Shown here: piece after piece, positions 1-11,699 of the stretch
Numbering within the stretch: position 1 is the first letter of the stretch
How the letters are laid out: the number at the start of each line of letters is the position of its first letter
Source: Mytilus californianus
Lineage: Eukaryota; Mollusca; Bivalvia; Mytilida; Mytilidae
DNA: 64,000 nucleotides
Direction: 5' to 3'
Assembly (NCBI RefSeq): GCF_021869535.1
Contig: NW_026262679.1
Location: 84,999,143-85,063,142 of the forward strand
Notes under the pieces: generated by a model
Told to the model about the DNA's origin: nothing
Seen by the model: only the letters and a program-made list of their open reading frames with translations
Database searches by the model: none
Made by a program: the position numbers and the translations under genes

Positions 1-560
1 TAATTTAAAAGCGGTGTAAGGGAGGTAATTCAAATGATAAGTTTAAATTACCTCCCTTATACTGCTTTAAATTATGTTTTGTACTAAAGTTATTGTTCAT
101 TAACCAGATACCCTTGTTTTTTTTCCCTTTTTTGCCCTAAACGGTTTTAGCCATAACCCCCCAAAGCAAATCCTAACCATCCCTTTGTGGTATGGAAACT
201 TGTGGTATAATTTCAGAGAGATCCATACACCATTCCACAAGTTATTGTCTGGAAACTAGAAAAATGCTTATATGGGCCCCTTTTTGGCCCCTTATTCCTA
301 AACTGATAAGACCATCACTCCCAAAATCAATCCCAACCTTCCTTTTGTGGTTATAAACCTTGTGTTTAAATTTCATAGATTTCTATTTAATTATACCAAA
401 GTTATTGTCCGGAAACCAATTGTCTTCGGACGACGACGATGACAACGACGACAACGTGATACCAATATACGACTGCAAAATTTTTTTGCGGTCGTATAAA
501 AATGTGTATGATAATCTTACTTTTCATGCTTGTTGTACATTAAATCGTAAGCATTTACCC
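1..560 (-). repeat. Partial copy of the 'tatacgaccgc' hairpin element, with terminal 75-bp hairpin
   Basis: Bases 2-78 form an inverted repeat (arms near 'taaagcagtgtaagggaggtaa'). The rest matches, in reverse, the element seen at 10685: blocks 'ggccccttattcctaaac', 'aatcccaaccttcc', a CGACGACGATG tract, and the hairpin end 'gactgcaaaatttttttgcggtcgtataaaaa' near 471-505. The element runs off the window start. Confidence 0.7.
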
Positions 561-793
561 ATTTAGATTTTTTTTAACCTCAGATTTTGATGTAGAAAAT
601 GATTTAATCAGAAGTTTACATGTACAGATGGTAACTGTTACTTGTAAGTCAATTTGTAGAGGATTAATATCTGTGGAGCAAAAAATGAACAGTCGAAAAA
701 CAGAAAATGCACAAATTTTTATATCAAGAAGCTGTTGCTTTTAAACTACAATTGCACGTAATTGGATTTATCTGAATAATAAAGTAAACAAAC

Positions 794-921
794 TTTTCTC
801 TGTAAATTCTTCTGTTCATTTTCCTCATTTCCCTTGCACTTCTCTCTGGATCAAAATTATCCATAAATTTTCCTGGATTTGCAAAGGAAAGGGATTTTAA
901 CTCTTTTGCTACAGTTTGGCT
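794..921 (-). CDS. Candidate internal exon of an unidentified minus-strand gene
   Basis: A strong minus-strand acceptor ('ttttttttcag') is followed by an open frame SQTVAKELKSLSFANPGKFM, then DNFDPERSAREMRKMNRRIY and RE, with a possible donor 'gtttgt' at 788-793. The charged, helical content looks protein-coding. Incoming phase 0 matches the donor at 5390. I do not recognise the family. The gene would continue beyond base 1 of the window. Confidence 0.35.
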
Positions 922-1029
922 CTGAAAAAAAAAGGTCAGAAATATATAATTTATAATTTCAATCTGTTAGTTAAACATGTAAACTAACATATTCAAATTC
1001 TGTTACTAGCAGGACAATTATTCCAATTG

Positions 1030-1140
1030 TTGAAGGCCGTACTGTGACCTATAATTACTCTTATTCATATCAGCGTAATATAAACTCTGGTGGATAGTTG
1101 ACTCATTGGCAATCGTACCACGTCTCCTTATTTTTATATT
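1030..1140 (+). repeat. Short dispersed repeat ('ggccgtactgtgacctata' family)
   Basis: 'gaaggccgtactgtgacctataa ... gatagttgactcattggcaatcgtaccac' is repeated in this window at 28560-28660 ('gaaggccttactttgacctataatgg ... gagttgtctctttggcactcataccac'). It is a dispersed bivalve-type repeat tail, non-coding. Confidence 0.6.
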
Positions 1141-2024
1141 GTAAAGATCCATATCTTATTATTATTTACACAAATAAACTTACTTTTTCTCTACAGAGTT
1201 CAGTCTAACAGACTCTTCCCCCTCTCCATCATCTATAAGATGCATTAGAATTATATTTTTACATTAAAATCTTGTGAAAAATAAATAACTTTACTATTTC
1301 ATCAGGGCCTAATCTAGGATTTTTGAAAAGGAAAAGTGACTTCTCCTCCCATGAGAGAGTACGGAGAAGTGGTCAACTTCTTGGAGAAGTGAAATTATTG
1401 TTTCGGTTGCGTTGTACATGTATTTTAGTGCTTACAATCTATCTGGCTGATATCCAGTTGAAATTAAACAAAAGAAGTGAAACTCTTTATTTGAGAAGGT
1501 AAAAAAGGCTAAGTTGGTATATTTGAATTGTTTACATCTGTTACTATGGGCTTTAAAAGTTTAATGTAGGTGCATAATTTAGGATTTTATGCATCTTATA
1601 TATATGTTTTACTTAAATCATAGTATGGAGCTTCCAGATATTTGTTAACTTTAAAATTGAAGACAAATTTTCACAAAAGAGTCGATTGTGGTAGGTGTAA
1701 ATTCATGTGGATCTTTTTTGTGCATAAGCATATATATATATAAATTTCGCCAATAAAAATTCCACAGAGATATAAAATTGATCTTTTTTAAGCATTAATT
1801 TGCATTTCTGCCCCCAACAACAGTTTTTTTTTTGAAAAAACCCTAAAAATGGGCAATAATTTCATCGAAAAGGGAAAGTCGAGTACACCTTTTTATGTTC
1901 AGGCGTGTTTGAGTTGACTATTTTGTCTTGAAAACATATAAAGCAAAAATATTTGATACATCATATCGCTTCAGATTCTATTATTTTATATATTTGGGCT
2001 ACATGTACAGGTTGATATAATAAC

Positions 2025-2100
2025 ATAAAAAACTTACAGTACTAGAAAATGTAATATATGGGTCAAGTGAAATACCTTTCTAATGAGTCATAACAACAGA
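2025..2100 (+). repeat. 75-bp segment with an inverted copy at 62357-62432
   Basis: The sequence around 'acttacagtactag ... atatatgggtcaagtg ... ctttctaatgagtca' aligns over about 75 bases to the reverse complement of 62357-62432 with roughly one mismatch in five. This suggests two old copies of one dispersed element. Confidence 0.55.
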
Positions 2101-2187
2101 GCTGGTGATTCAAACAAATTTTACTGAAAACTCTTGACAAAAGACTTTACAAGTGGATATCTTAAAAATGCATAACTTAAAAAAATA

Positions 2188-3148
2188 AACTGCTTCGCCG
2201 AGCGCAGCTGGATATGACGGCAGAGGTCCAACCCTGAACAGTTGGGGCAAAAATTGACACAATATTCAAGCTTGATACAGGTCTGAATTTGGATTGTAAT
2301 TAAATATTTGACAAATTATAGGTTTCTGACACAGAATAAATGTAGTCAAAGAACTTGAAATTGGTTATATGATTTGAATTTATATTAAATTGAAGATTTC
2401 TTGCTGTTGTGCAATACACTGTGCTATTGCGCAATACTTAGTAAATCTGTTTTTAGACTATATACAAAGAATTTGCAAAATAAATAGTGACCCCCAATTT
2501 TTCTTTGGAAAATTGACAATTTCTTAAATTTGATGGAAAAAATTACCAACCAACCCCCAAAAAAAATAACGTTTGAAGAAATTTTCTTTTAAATTTCTTA
2601 AATCTTGAGGGAAAAAAATGCCCCCCTCACCAAAAAAAAATAATGTTTTTTTACCCCCCTCCAAAAAAATAAATAAATTTGAAGAAATTATCTTTTTTTG
2701 TAAATTGTGGTACAATTTAAGAGACATCCACACAAATACACTTAAACACAAGTTATTGTCTGAAAACTAGAAAAATGCTTGTTTTAGATCCTTTTTGGCC
2801 CCTAATTCCTGAACGGTTTAGGCAATTATCCCCAAAATGAATCCCAACCTTCTACTTGTGGTATTGAACCTTGTCGTACAATTTCAGAGCAATCAAAATA
2901 CATATACACAAGTTATTGTCCTGAAACTAGAAAAATGCTTTTTTTGGGCCCCCTTTTGGCCCCTAATTCCTAAACAGTTGGGACCATCACCCCCAAAAAC
3001 AATCCCAACCTTACTTTTTTGGTATTGAACCTTTTGTTTAATTTCATAGAGATCCATACACTTAAACTAAAATTATTGTCTGAAACCAAATGTCTTCGGA
3101 CGACTACGATGTGATAGCAATTTTTTTGCAGTCATATAAAAATCCATT
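2188..3148 (-). repeat. Full-length 'tatacgaccgc' hairpin element (reverse orientation)
   Basis: Runs from 'tgcttcgccgagcgcagctggatatgac', the 3' end in reverse, to 'tgtcttcggacgactac ... ttttttgcagtcatataaaaa', the 5' hairpin in reverse. Internal blocks repeat twice ('cctaattcctgaacggttt', 'aatcccaaccttc', 'acacaagttattgtc'). The same layout is found at 25637-26385 and 41712-42670. No intact coding frame. Confidence 0.75.
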
Positions 3149-3149
3149 T

Positions 3150-5380
3150 TAATGGGGGAATTATCTAGGGTAATGCGTCTTCAACCTCTGAAAATTTTTA
3201 GTCTGCCCTTCCACAAAATATTAAATCAGAATTTTTTTTTTAAACTTTCGAAAATTCACCCTAACAACTGATTAGACAATAGTTTTAAGTTGACTTAAGG
3301 CGTAAAAGTACATGAAACAATGCTTAATAGCTAGTACATGTAGATACATTATCTTTTAAAATACAACTGGCATATAAGGATTGTGATGAAGCTATGTAAA
3401 TAAATTTATTGGTTTTCAAGAGCCAAATTGACAGGGCATCATCCCTACAATGGCTCACATTTTTACGATTGAAAAAATTAGGTGGCGTAATGGGGAGATA
3501 ATTTTGACGAAGTAGAATCTTGACTGCTATGACATATATATATATTAACAATGATTAAGGAAATTGTTTAAAATATGCAATAAAAAATATACCGGCAGTT
3601 TTTTTACATGATACTGTATATATTGAAAACTCTTAAATAGTATTGAAAATGTAGTTGTTATTCATTGTCATATCATTTGTACGGTAAATTTGAATTTGTT
3701 TAAATAAAATATCATGCATTAGTGACTCATGAGGATCTACCTCAATTCATTTGAAAAATCACTCTCAATTTGTATCTGACAGACTTCACGAATGAATTTT
3801 ATTTTTACAGGACATTCCGTCTGGTAAACAACCTAGCTTTACCAGACCGAATGAAATTTTACCAGACCAATTTTTTTACATATAATTGTATATTATCCGA
3901 CAAAATACAACAAACTTATGACTTCTTGTGCCCTACTCCTCTCCAAAATGCACAAAAACAAAGTCATGTGACAAGAGTGTATATTTCGATGAAAGTTGTG
4001 CACAATTGCTTGAATGCATTTCAGTGATAAAGAAAAGTAATGTCACATTTTATTGGATTTTGACATGAAAATTATTTGTGAACTAAAAATAATTTAGAGT
4101 TTCTGTATAAAATATTTCCTGTATCTTCTTTCATTTTCTTAAATCTTTTGGTTTTCAATTCTAGTGTTTATATTTCATAGCTGTATTTTGTGAACCTGCT
4201 TGGATTTTTTATTTTTTTATTTATTGTATTTGATCGGCAAAACCCGGGATTGGCCTTATCCAATTCCCGGAATCTGATCCGGTATTGTCTACATTTCCGG
4301 TTGATGGCAGCCATTGTTGTTTTTGTCAGTCAGATATGTTTTTACTCGGATTTACACATTACTTGTTGGCGATTTTCGGCATAAAGCTAGCGGTTGAACA
4401 AAATAAACATCGTTGTCATGAATAATAAAGATGAAAATGAATTTCGAGATCGTTTGGGTATTTTGCTCCCAAAATTGGGAAAAATGTAGGGTTTTTAGAA
4501 AAATCCATGAAAAAAACAACACTGGACATTGGGACCGGAATTCAACAAAATTTTACCAGACCAATCCATTATTCATCGGATTTGTCCGACGGTCCGACGA
4601 ATTTCGTGTAGTCTGATCTGATATCTTGGTTTTTTTGTTATCAAGAACTGCTTCAGAGAATGATCTGGGCCTAATATATTAGTTAGTATAATAGTCCCAG
4701 GAATGATTGGGCAATTTAAAATATATCACCATTTGTCATAATTTTGTAAAACAGTATTGAATGTCTAGGACATCACGTCAGTTGTAATTTGAGATTCCAT
4801 GAAAGATTATAGACCTATATATGGAGATATCTACCAGTCACATATCAATTAACTGACAAAGTACTAATTTTTGTTATAAAAGAGACTAGAAACAGTCTCT
4901 TGGTTTCCCGTATAAATAGTTTTGAATATGAAGTCAGTCTGCTGGCGAGATTTATCATTTAGCGATTTTCAAAATTTTTTGGCAATTTAAATCTTCTTTT
5001 CAGCGTCAAGATTTATGACCTGATTTTATTGATATAATTTCAAATGAAGTAGATATCAACATTTATTTTACTTTAACTCTTAAAGTAGTCCGAGTCTGTT
5101 ATGGTCCGAATTTGTCAGTCATCTGGGAGTTGATAAACTGACAAAAGCATCCCTCTTACAAGTTACATAATTTATCTTATTGTTATTAAATTGTGAAATT
5201 TGACAACTAAATGTCCACTAAAAAAATATATTCATAAATTATTGCCGGCTTAGTATCGTGATCATGCAAAAAGAACAAAAGATAATGTTGAGGAATAAAC
5301 TGTAAAGGAAATTACAGGGGAGGTAATATGTGGTCTCTCTTTAACATCTTAATTCGCCGTTTACTAGCATAGAAAATTAG
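3150..5380. other. Non-coding stretch, no gene seen
   Basis: AT-rich sequence without convincing exons. The word 'ttttaccagacc' recurs (about 3856 and 4549) and suggests an old dispersed repeat. Nothing else is supportable. Confidence 0.4.
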
Positions 5381-5389
5381 AGAAAGTAC

Positions 5390-5521
5390 CCAATTATCAT
5401 CTTTTGAATCATTCGAATTCGAATTTCCATCAATATATTCTCTGCTAACGTCATCCGTTTCCATGATTGTTGCTTTTAAACTTCTGTCTGACGATTTGCT
5501 CCTGCTTCTAGTCGCCATCAT
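5390..5521 (-). CDS. Candidate first coding exon of an unidentified minus-strand gene
   Basis: On the minus strand an ATG pair opens 44 codons: MMATRSRSKSSDRSLK, then ETDDVSREYIDGNSNSNDSK and DDNW, followed directly by a 'gtactt' donor. The Ser/Arg then acidic composition resembles a disordered protein N-terminus. The phase (0) fits the candidate exon at 794-921. No family recognised, and the frame is also open upstream of the ATG, so the start is uncertain. Confidence 0.35.
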
Positions 5522-5749
5522 TAAATATTGGGTAATGCTAAAATGTGTTAATAACTTCCGAACTGAACATTTTTTAGTCGGGAGGGGCGGGGACTTTATG
5601 GTATAGTAGTTACATTTATAGCCAGACAATTGGACATCAAAGTTAAATTATTTTTTTACTAATAAATGACTATTTTCTATTTTGTTGTTGGGTTGCTGTA
5701 TCATTATTATAGGACATACTAGCACACGACTAAACAAACAAAATCTAAG

Positions 5750-5835
5750 CTATAGAATAGAACGTACAGAATAGAGTATTCAATTTTTTCCAAATTACAG
5801 GACCCAGAAAGAGCTTATAAATCAGATACAATGAT
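5750..5835 (+). repeat. 3' tail of an '(agaat)n' element
   Basis: 'tagaatagaacgtacagaatagag ... ccaaattacaggacccagaaagagcttataaatcagatacaat' matches 13835-13920, where an (AGAAT)n microsatellite precedes 'cccaaattacagggcccataaagggcataaaatcagatacaat'. This is a microsatellite-tailed 3' end of the kind found on non-LTR retroelements. Confidence 0.5.
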
Positions 5836-6659
5836 TGAAGTAATTGACTGAACAATAAGACATTACAACATTATATGTTAGGCAGTGGCTATTTTGTCGG
5901 CGCCGGCAACTGAATAGATAAGTATATGCTATTTTGCTGGTTCTGGTTAAGGGGAAGCCAATTTTGCCATTTAAAAAACGATTTTGTATACATATAGACT
6001 GCCTTTTCTAAAAATCAATATTATCTAAATATTTCTCTTTTTGAAAAAAATCTTTAAATGAAAAATAAGTGTCAAGTTTGCCTTTGTCAGTGTTCATTTT
6101 TTGACAATTTGGATGATTCCAATATTTAAGAAAACTGTCCGACACAATTTATGTTTAACAAACTTACATAAAGTACCAAGCTTTTGATTAAAATTCGGTA
6201 TTTAAAACTCTTTTTGTATAAATTATATACTGAGAAACCATGCATCAGTGACTTAATTTAGACAAATGTAATTGTTTATTACACATACAGGCATCATATA
6301 ATCCATATTTCAAACCTCCAAGTCTATGACAATATTTTAACATTGATAAGACAACTGTAAAATAAATAGGAAATCAACCAAGTTCTGACATCATAGCTAT
6401 ATTACTTGCTTTTTTATTAACACCAAGAATATGTTTCATAAATTTATTATGTGAGTGACCTTTCAGTAGTATCCTTAGAAAAAAAACCTTTTCTAAAATA
6501 TATTCATTTCTATAATGCGTAATGCACATGCAGCTACGGTGTGCATTAATTACTATCTCGGATATTTTGACATAGTTGATCAATTAAAAACATTTTACAA
6601 CTTCATCGTTTCAAAATACAAAATTAAAGATATTTAAAAGAAGACGGTTCCAATGCATG

Positions 6660-6766
6660 CCCCCCCCCCCTCCCCCCCCCCCCCGCGATGCACATATCTT
6701 ATTTGTCTAAGGTCAATAACAAGGTCAGCGCTGAAAGAAATTGGGGGGGAAAGGGGGGGGGGGGGG
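6660..6766. repeat. Paired poly-C and poly-G tracts
   Basis: An interrupted C tract (6660-6684) and an interrupted G tract (about 6743-6766) lie about 60 bases apart. They could pair as a hairpin or form G-quadruplexes. The open frames on both strands here are artefacts of the tracts. Confidence 0.6.
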
Positions 6767-6839
6767 TACTTTAAAACTTCATACAAATATCTTATAAAGA
6801 AAAGTAGACATGAGATCGCTAGCAATGTTATTTTTCATA

Positions 6840-7780
6840 TATCCTTATTTCCAAGGGGCATAACTCCTGTAAAAATAGTTGGTCGGCACTCTTTCAATTA
6901 AGACCTTGCTGGTATAGGCCAAAGTTTGATATAAACTCCACAAAAATCACATAAAATGAAGATGTGGGTGTGCTGACAATGTAATGTTCAATATACACTT
7001 CATTTCAAAGAGACATAACTCGTTTAGAAATAATACATCAGCGCTGATTTTCGAACTCACGCAAGACATTGCTGATGATAAACGTCTGATATAAATTCCC
7101 TCATGCAAATCTCTGATGCCTTTTCCGAAATTGGCTATACTTTATGTCCTTTTTGATTTGATCCGCTCTTCAACATTTGTATTAGATTTTGGATATTCAA
7201 ATATTTTCGCCTCGAGAATCATTAAAGAGATATTAATTGTCGAAATGCGCACCTGGTGCATTAAATTATTTAGGTCTGTAGATTTTACTATTTCATAACC
7301 ATTCTACAAGAAATGTAGGTGTGAAAGAGTGCCTACAATGCAATATTCTATATAATTAATATTAACAAGGGCCATATTTCTGTTAAAAATAGTTGATCGG
7401 CACGGATTTTTGAACTTGTCCTGTTGATATAAAGATTTTATATTAATTTCAGATGTGTACACTTGAGATTGCGTGCAATATTATTTTAGAATTGACTGTG
7501 ATTTTTAAAAGACACAAGTTACTCCTGTAAAAATAATTGATCGGCGCTGATTTTCGAACTCGTCTAGATATAAACTTTCAATTTAAACTTCATAACAATC
7601 CTACAAGAAATGTAGGCTTGAGAGCGCGTTCAATGTAATTTTCTATGATAATTAATATCATTAAGGGCCATAACTCTTTCAGAAATAGTTGATTGTCACT
7701 AATTTTCGAACTTGTCCGATCCATTGCTGATATAATTTTATAAAAGCTGGCAATAATTGTACATATGAGAGCGCACACAA
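6840..7780 (+). repeat. Degenerate tandem repeat, about 5 units of 150-230 bp
   Basis: Units share 'aaggggcataactcctgtaa', 'aatagttggtcggcac', 'ttttcgaacttgtc' and 'tgatataa'. Copies begin near 6854, 7010, 7370, 7510 and 7665. An inverted relic of the same family lies at 32465-32580 in an intron of the remodeller gene. Confidence 0.6.
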
Positions 7781-8837
7781 GACCGGACGGAAGCCCGGTA
7801 TTTCTGTCGACAGTCGCGGTAGGCAAGACATAGGCATTTCATGTATTATACTTTTCTGGCGACCGCGGCGAAGTTGATAAATGAAAATAACCTCAATATC
7901 GTATCCCCATTTTTAGCTTGGTTGACAAAAATGTGTATGTAGGTGGTTCTAGTCCTTTTTAGTTACTGATTGTTAATTGCATTTACTCCGTGATTGCGGG
8001 GGACCGTGGAAATAAAGTTTGTAAAAGTGTTAGGCACGGGAGGAAGACTCCTTCCTAACACTGTGACTTTTTAAAATAATTTTGTACAATGTAAATCATG
8101 GGAATAGTATAATTTGCATGCAATATATTATGTCCCATGTAGGTCTTAAATCAATACTCAAGCTAAGTATAACTAGAAAAAAAAAAGATTTAAAAAAAAA
8201 TAGATTGAAAGTTTTAAAAATCTAAATAATTCAGAATTGATTTGGATTAGTTTAAGCTCAAATGTACTATTTCGGAATCTTTTTTAATGCGGATCACATT
8301 TTAAGGATACCGCTGGCCTAGACCACAGGCGCTTATAATTGGGAACATAATTTGGATATGTTTTGTTCATTGTTTGCACTAACTATTCATTTTTAATACC
8401 ACATACTTAACACTACTAAGCTTTTCTTAAACTGTTTTTGGTGAATTTATCCACGCTGATAAAATTATACCCCTTATTTTACTATCCTTACTTTTGATGT
8501 TTTTTTCTGGAAAATAAACTATACGTACGCCACCTTTAAAACGATCACCTAAGAACACCAAAAAGATATTTTTATATTTGCGCAATCTGTGTAAATCGTC
8601 GCGGTAAAAAGTAACATAGAAATTCGACTTAATATCTGGACTATCATTACAAAATTGTTTGGTTGAACCAGACAAAATTGTATGATATATATGTCTCTGG
8701 TTGAACAGATATTATCAAGGACTCTAACATTTGCTTTTTCGATGCATCTTAAAAAGATTTTCGGCAAAACTGTTCGACTCATCGCGAAATAAAGTACCAT
8801 TTTCTATTATGGTCCATATTATAAGTTATATGGCTCG

Positions 8838-8951
8838 CTACTGACCCCCTACGGATCCATAGAGGGTTAGTAAAATCCATAGGGGGTGAGGCCGAAGGCC
8901 GAATCCCCTATGGATTTTAGTCACCCTCTATGGTCTGTAGGGGGTCAGTAG
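8838..8951. repeat. Palindromic MITE-like element
   Basis: The arms 'ctactgaccccctacgg' and the reverse complement 'tgtagggggtcagtag' enclose a second inverted pair ('aaaatccatagggg' / 'cccctatggatttt') around a GAGGCCGAAGGCC centre. A half copy of the arm recurs at 9091-9121. Overall one near-perfect hairpin of 114 bases. Confidence 0.7.
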
Positions 8952-9040
8952 TGAACCGTAAAACGAATTTATCGCACGCGATACTTTTTCTGCAGCGTTT
9001 TGTAGAAAAATAGATAATGAAATACAAAAACATCAAGAGA

Positions 9041-9190
9041 TGACGTCACCATTAACAGTAGCCGTGACGTCATGAACCCACTATGAAATTTACTAACCCC
9101 CTACGGATCCATAGGAGGTCACCACGTGACGGCGTTAAACCAATCACAACGTAATAACTTACCCGCGGTGCGATAAGATTATATATACCG
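9041..9190 (+). promoter_or_regulatory. Promoter-like cluster: two CRE sites, E-box, CCAAT box, TATA box
   Basis: Perfect TGACGTCA palindromes at 9041-9048 and 9065-9072, CACGTGAC at about 9124-9131, an 'accaatca' CCAAT box near 9139-9146, and 'attatatata' near 9178-9187, in the order expected of a + strand core promoter. No convincing first exon follows. It could serve the remodeller gene 11 kb downstream, or be part of a mobile palindromic element. Confidence 0.35.
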
Positions 9191-9539
9191 CAGACCGGCC
9201 GAATCTGACTGAAGGAATTTTAAAACTATACTGAATATAGTTCTACTGCTATTTGACATGTTATGCTTTTTAATTCTTGTTTAATACAAATTCTCTTGAT
9301 TAGATCTTGCTACAATTTGGGACTATTATACTAATGTCAATATTATATGTCCCAGCTACAGCTCACTGTTTTATCTTTATTTCAGTATAACAGATATTTC
9401 TAATTACTCAGTGATAATGATGATTATGGATGGCTGCTTAACGTCCAGCGGCAAATTAATATGCATATTCAGGACGAGAACATGTCAATGTAATATGAAT
9501 ATTTATCCTGTCTTGTACTAGACCGACACGCTGAGCTGG

Positions 9540-9805
9540 ATTTTTAATGGAAGACATATCACCTTACCCGGACACATTATTCTTACTCCGAGCCACGACG
9601 AGGGTTTTTTTTAACGACCTTGACTACCCATGAGGGTCTTGCACGGTCAGTAGCCGACCAGTCTTTGCTCTTACTCCTAAATGCCACATGCTCAGAGGAG
9701 AAACAGCAAATACCAATTTTAAAGTTTTTTGTTTGACCCGACCGGGGTTCGAACCCACAACCTCTCGCACTCGAGGTGAAAACGCTACCACGAGACCACC
9801 GAGGC
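9540..9805 (-). mobile_element. tRNA-derived SINE
   Basis: The minus strand starts GCCTCGGTGGTCTCGTGGTAG (tRNA-like, A-box) and has a B-box GGGTTCGAACCCC (9745-9756), so the head is a degenerate tRNA of about 70 bases with an internal Pol III promoter. A non-tRNA body follows ('gagcatgtggcattta', 'actggtcggctactgacc') to about 9540. The acceptor stem does not pair fully, so it is not a working tRNA gene. Confidence 0.75.
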
Positions 9806-9827
9806 GGTTGATTACTCAATATGTATA

Positions 9828-9925
9828 GGTTAGATAATACTGGTCATGTTTTATGAATATTGAAAGCCCGAGGCGTAGAAGAGGGTTTTGACTGTTCATA
9901 AAACATGACCAAGTATTGTCTGACC
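9828..9925. repeat. Palindromic MITE-like element
   Basis: The left arm 'ggttagataatactggtcatgttttatgaa' pairs with the right arm 'ttcataaaacatgaccaagtattgtctgacc'. The centre is 'aaagcccgaggcgtagaagagggtttt'. Near-perfect hairpin of about 98 bases. Confidence 0.75.
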
Positions 9926-9929
9926 AATT

Positions 9930-10680
9930 TAGAACCTTCGAATGACATTACAAAATTAGCCTCTCCCATTGTAATAATCAAACCTCACTTTAAATGTTAA
10001 CATGGTTATTAAAAGAGATGCAAATCATATTTGAACAGATTGAATAAATAAGCAATAAGATAGTTTTGTGATAACAAAAAAAGGATAAATTATTAAAAAA
10101 ATTGAGATTTCTTCTGCTTCAGATACAATTAAATACTTATATTTCTAAACTTCCTTCATTTTAAAAAGCACACAACGTGATATAAATCAGCTTTACGAAA
10201 ATTGTATAATTTTTGATAATGACAAAGCTTCATCAACAAATTATAAAATTACAATCGTATAACACCATGCAGATGCTTACTTTTTTTTTTATTGATGAAT
10301 GAATTGGTTTTTTTCAAAAAACTTCCTTTGATTTTGTTATCAGCTGTCATTGTTTCTTAAACAAACATTGATTTTAAAGTCTTGTGTAAAAATTAGATTC
10401 CGTTTTTACCTACATCTTTGTCCCCTTTCAATTCTTTTTTTTCTATATATGTACCGATTATATAACATTTACAATATTGAAATCTTAACTTAAAATGCTT
10501 TCATATTCCATTCTCCTGTTTTCAATTGTAATAATTAGACAAACAACAGTACTCATGTTTTTTTTCCTTTTCAAGTTGCTCTTTTCCAAAGGAAATTGCC
10601 TCCGGGGATTGTACACTTCCTTAGTGCAGTTTTTGAGAGTTCACTGTCATAATTAATCTACAATGAAAAGTATCATGTAT
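9930..10680. other. Non-coding stretch, no gene seen
   Basis: AT-rich sequence without repeat or exon signatures that I can support. Confidence 0.4.
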
Positions 10681-10736
10681 AGCATTTTTATACGACCGCA
10701 AAAAATTTTTTGTGGTCGTATATTGGTATGACGTTG

Positions 10737-10768
<32 letters not shown>

Positions 10769-11136
10769 CGGCGTCTTCGTCCGAAGACGCATTAGTTTTC
10801 GCACTCTAACTTTAGTTTAAGTGAATGGATCTCTATGAAATTTTACCATAAGGTTCAATACAACAAAAGGAAGGTGGGGATTGATTTTGGGGGTTATGGT
10901 ACCAACAGTTAAGGAATTAGGGGCCAAAAATAAGCATTTTCTAGTTTCCAGACAATAACTGTGGAACGGTGTATGGATCTCTCTGAAATTATACTACAAG
11001 TTTCCATACCACAAAGGGATGGTTAGGATTTGCTTTGGGGGGTTATGGCTCAAACCGTTTAAGAATTAGGGGCAAAAAAGGGGGAAAAACAAGGTTGTCC
11101 TGGTTAATGGACAAATACTTTAGTACAAAACATAAT

Positions 11137-11316
11137 TTAAAGCAGTGTAAGGGAGATAAGTCAAATACATCATTGAAATTATCTCCCTTACACTGCTTTT
11201 AAATTATGTATAAAGTAATGGTTAATGAACAATTAAGATAATTTAAAACAGTGTAAGGGAGGTAATCCAAATACAACGTTTTGGTTACTTCCCTTACACT
11301 GCTTTTAAATTATGTT
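11137..11316. repeat. Two tandem 75-bp hairpins
   Basis: Each unit is a near-perfect inverted repeat: 'aatttaaagcagtgtaaggg' pairs with 'cccttacactgcttttaaatt' across a loop of about 20 bases. A third copy sits at 2-78. These look like insertions of a small foldback MITE into the larger element. Confidence 0.75.
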
Positions 11317-11699
11317 TAAAGAAATGCATATTTATAAAGGAAGACCAGTAAAAATATCTGCAAATGTTGCATCTTTTTTTTACAAAAAAATCCATATGAA
11401 AGATTTGACACTATATTTTAAATTCTATTATAAAATAGATTAAGTTAGCACTATGGTAAATTTAAATGGGTAATTATGGTTTGGGGGAAAAAAAGGGGGG
11501 GGGGGGTAACAAAGAAATTGTGGGGGGTCAATTTTTTCTCATTTCAGATTTCAGAAATTAAAAAAAAAATATTCTTCAAATATTATTTTTTTTTCAAATT
11601 TCAAATATTGAAAAATTTCAAGAAGTAATCTTTAATTGCACAGTATGGCGCATTAGATTTGTAAAATCTTTGACCACATTTATTTATTTGTTATGCCGA

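Noticed and set aside
1184-1232. Minus-strand 49-base candidate exon (DDGEGEESVRLNSVEKK) with good splice sites
   Set aside because: Its outgoing phase (2) forces a stop when joined to the candidate exon at 794-921, so it does not fit that model; too short to support alone.
6634-6901. Proline/glycine-rich frames on both strands
   Set aside because: Produced by poly-C and poly-G tracts.
9735-9805. Functional tRNA gene
   Set aside because: A and B boxes are present, but the acceptor stem pairs poorly and SINE-like body sequence follows.
9583-9819. Minus-strand 78-codon frame
   Set aside because: It translates a tRNA-derived SINE.
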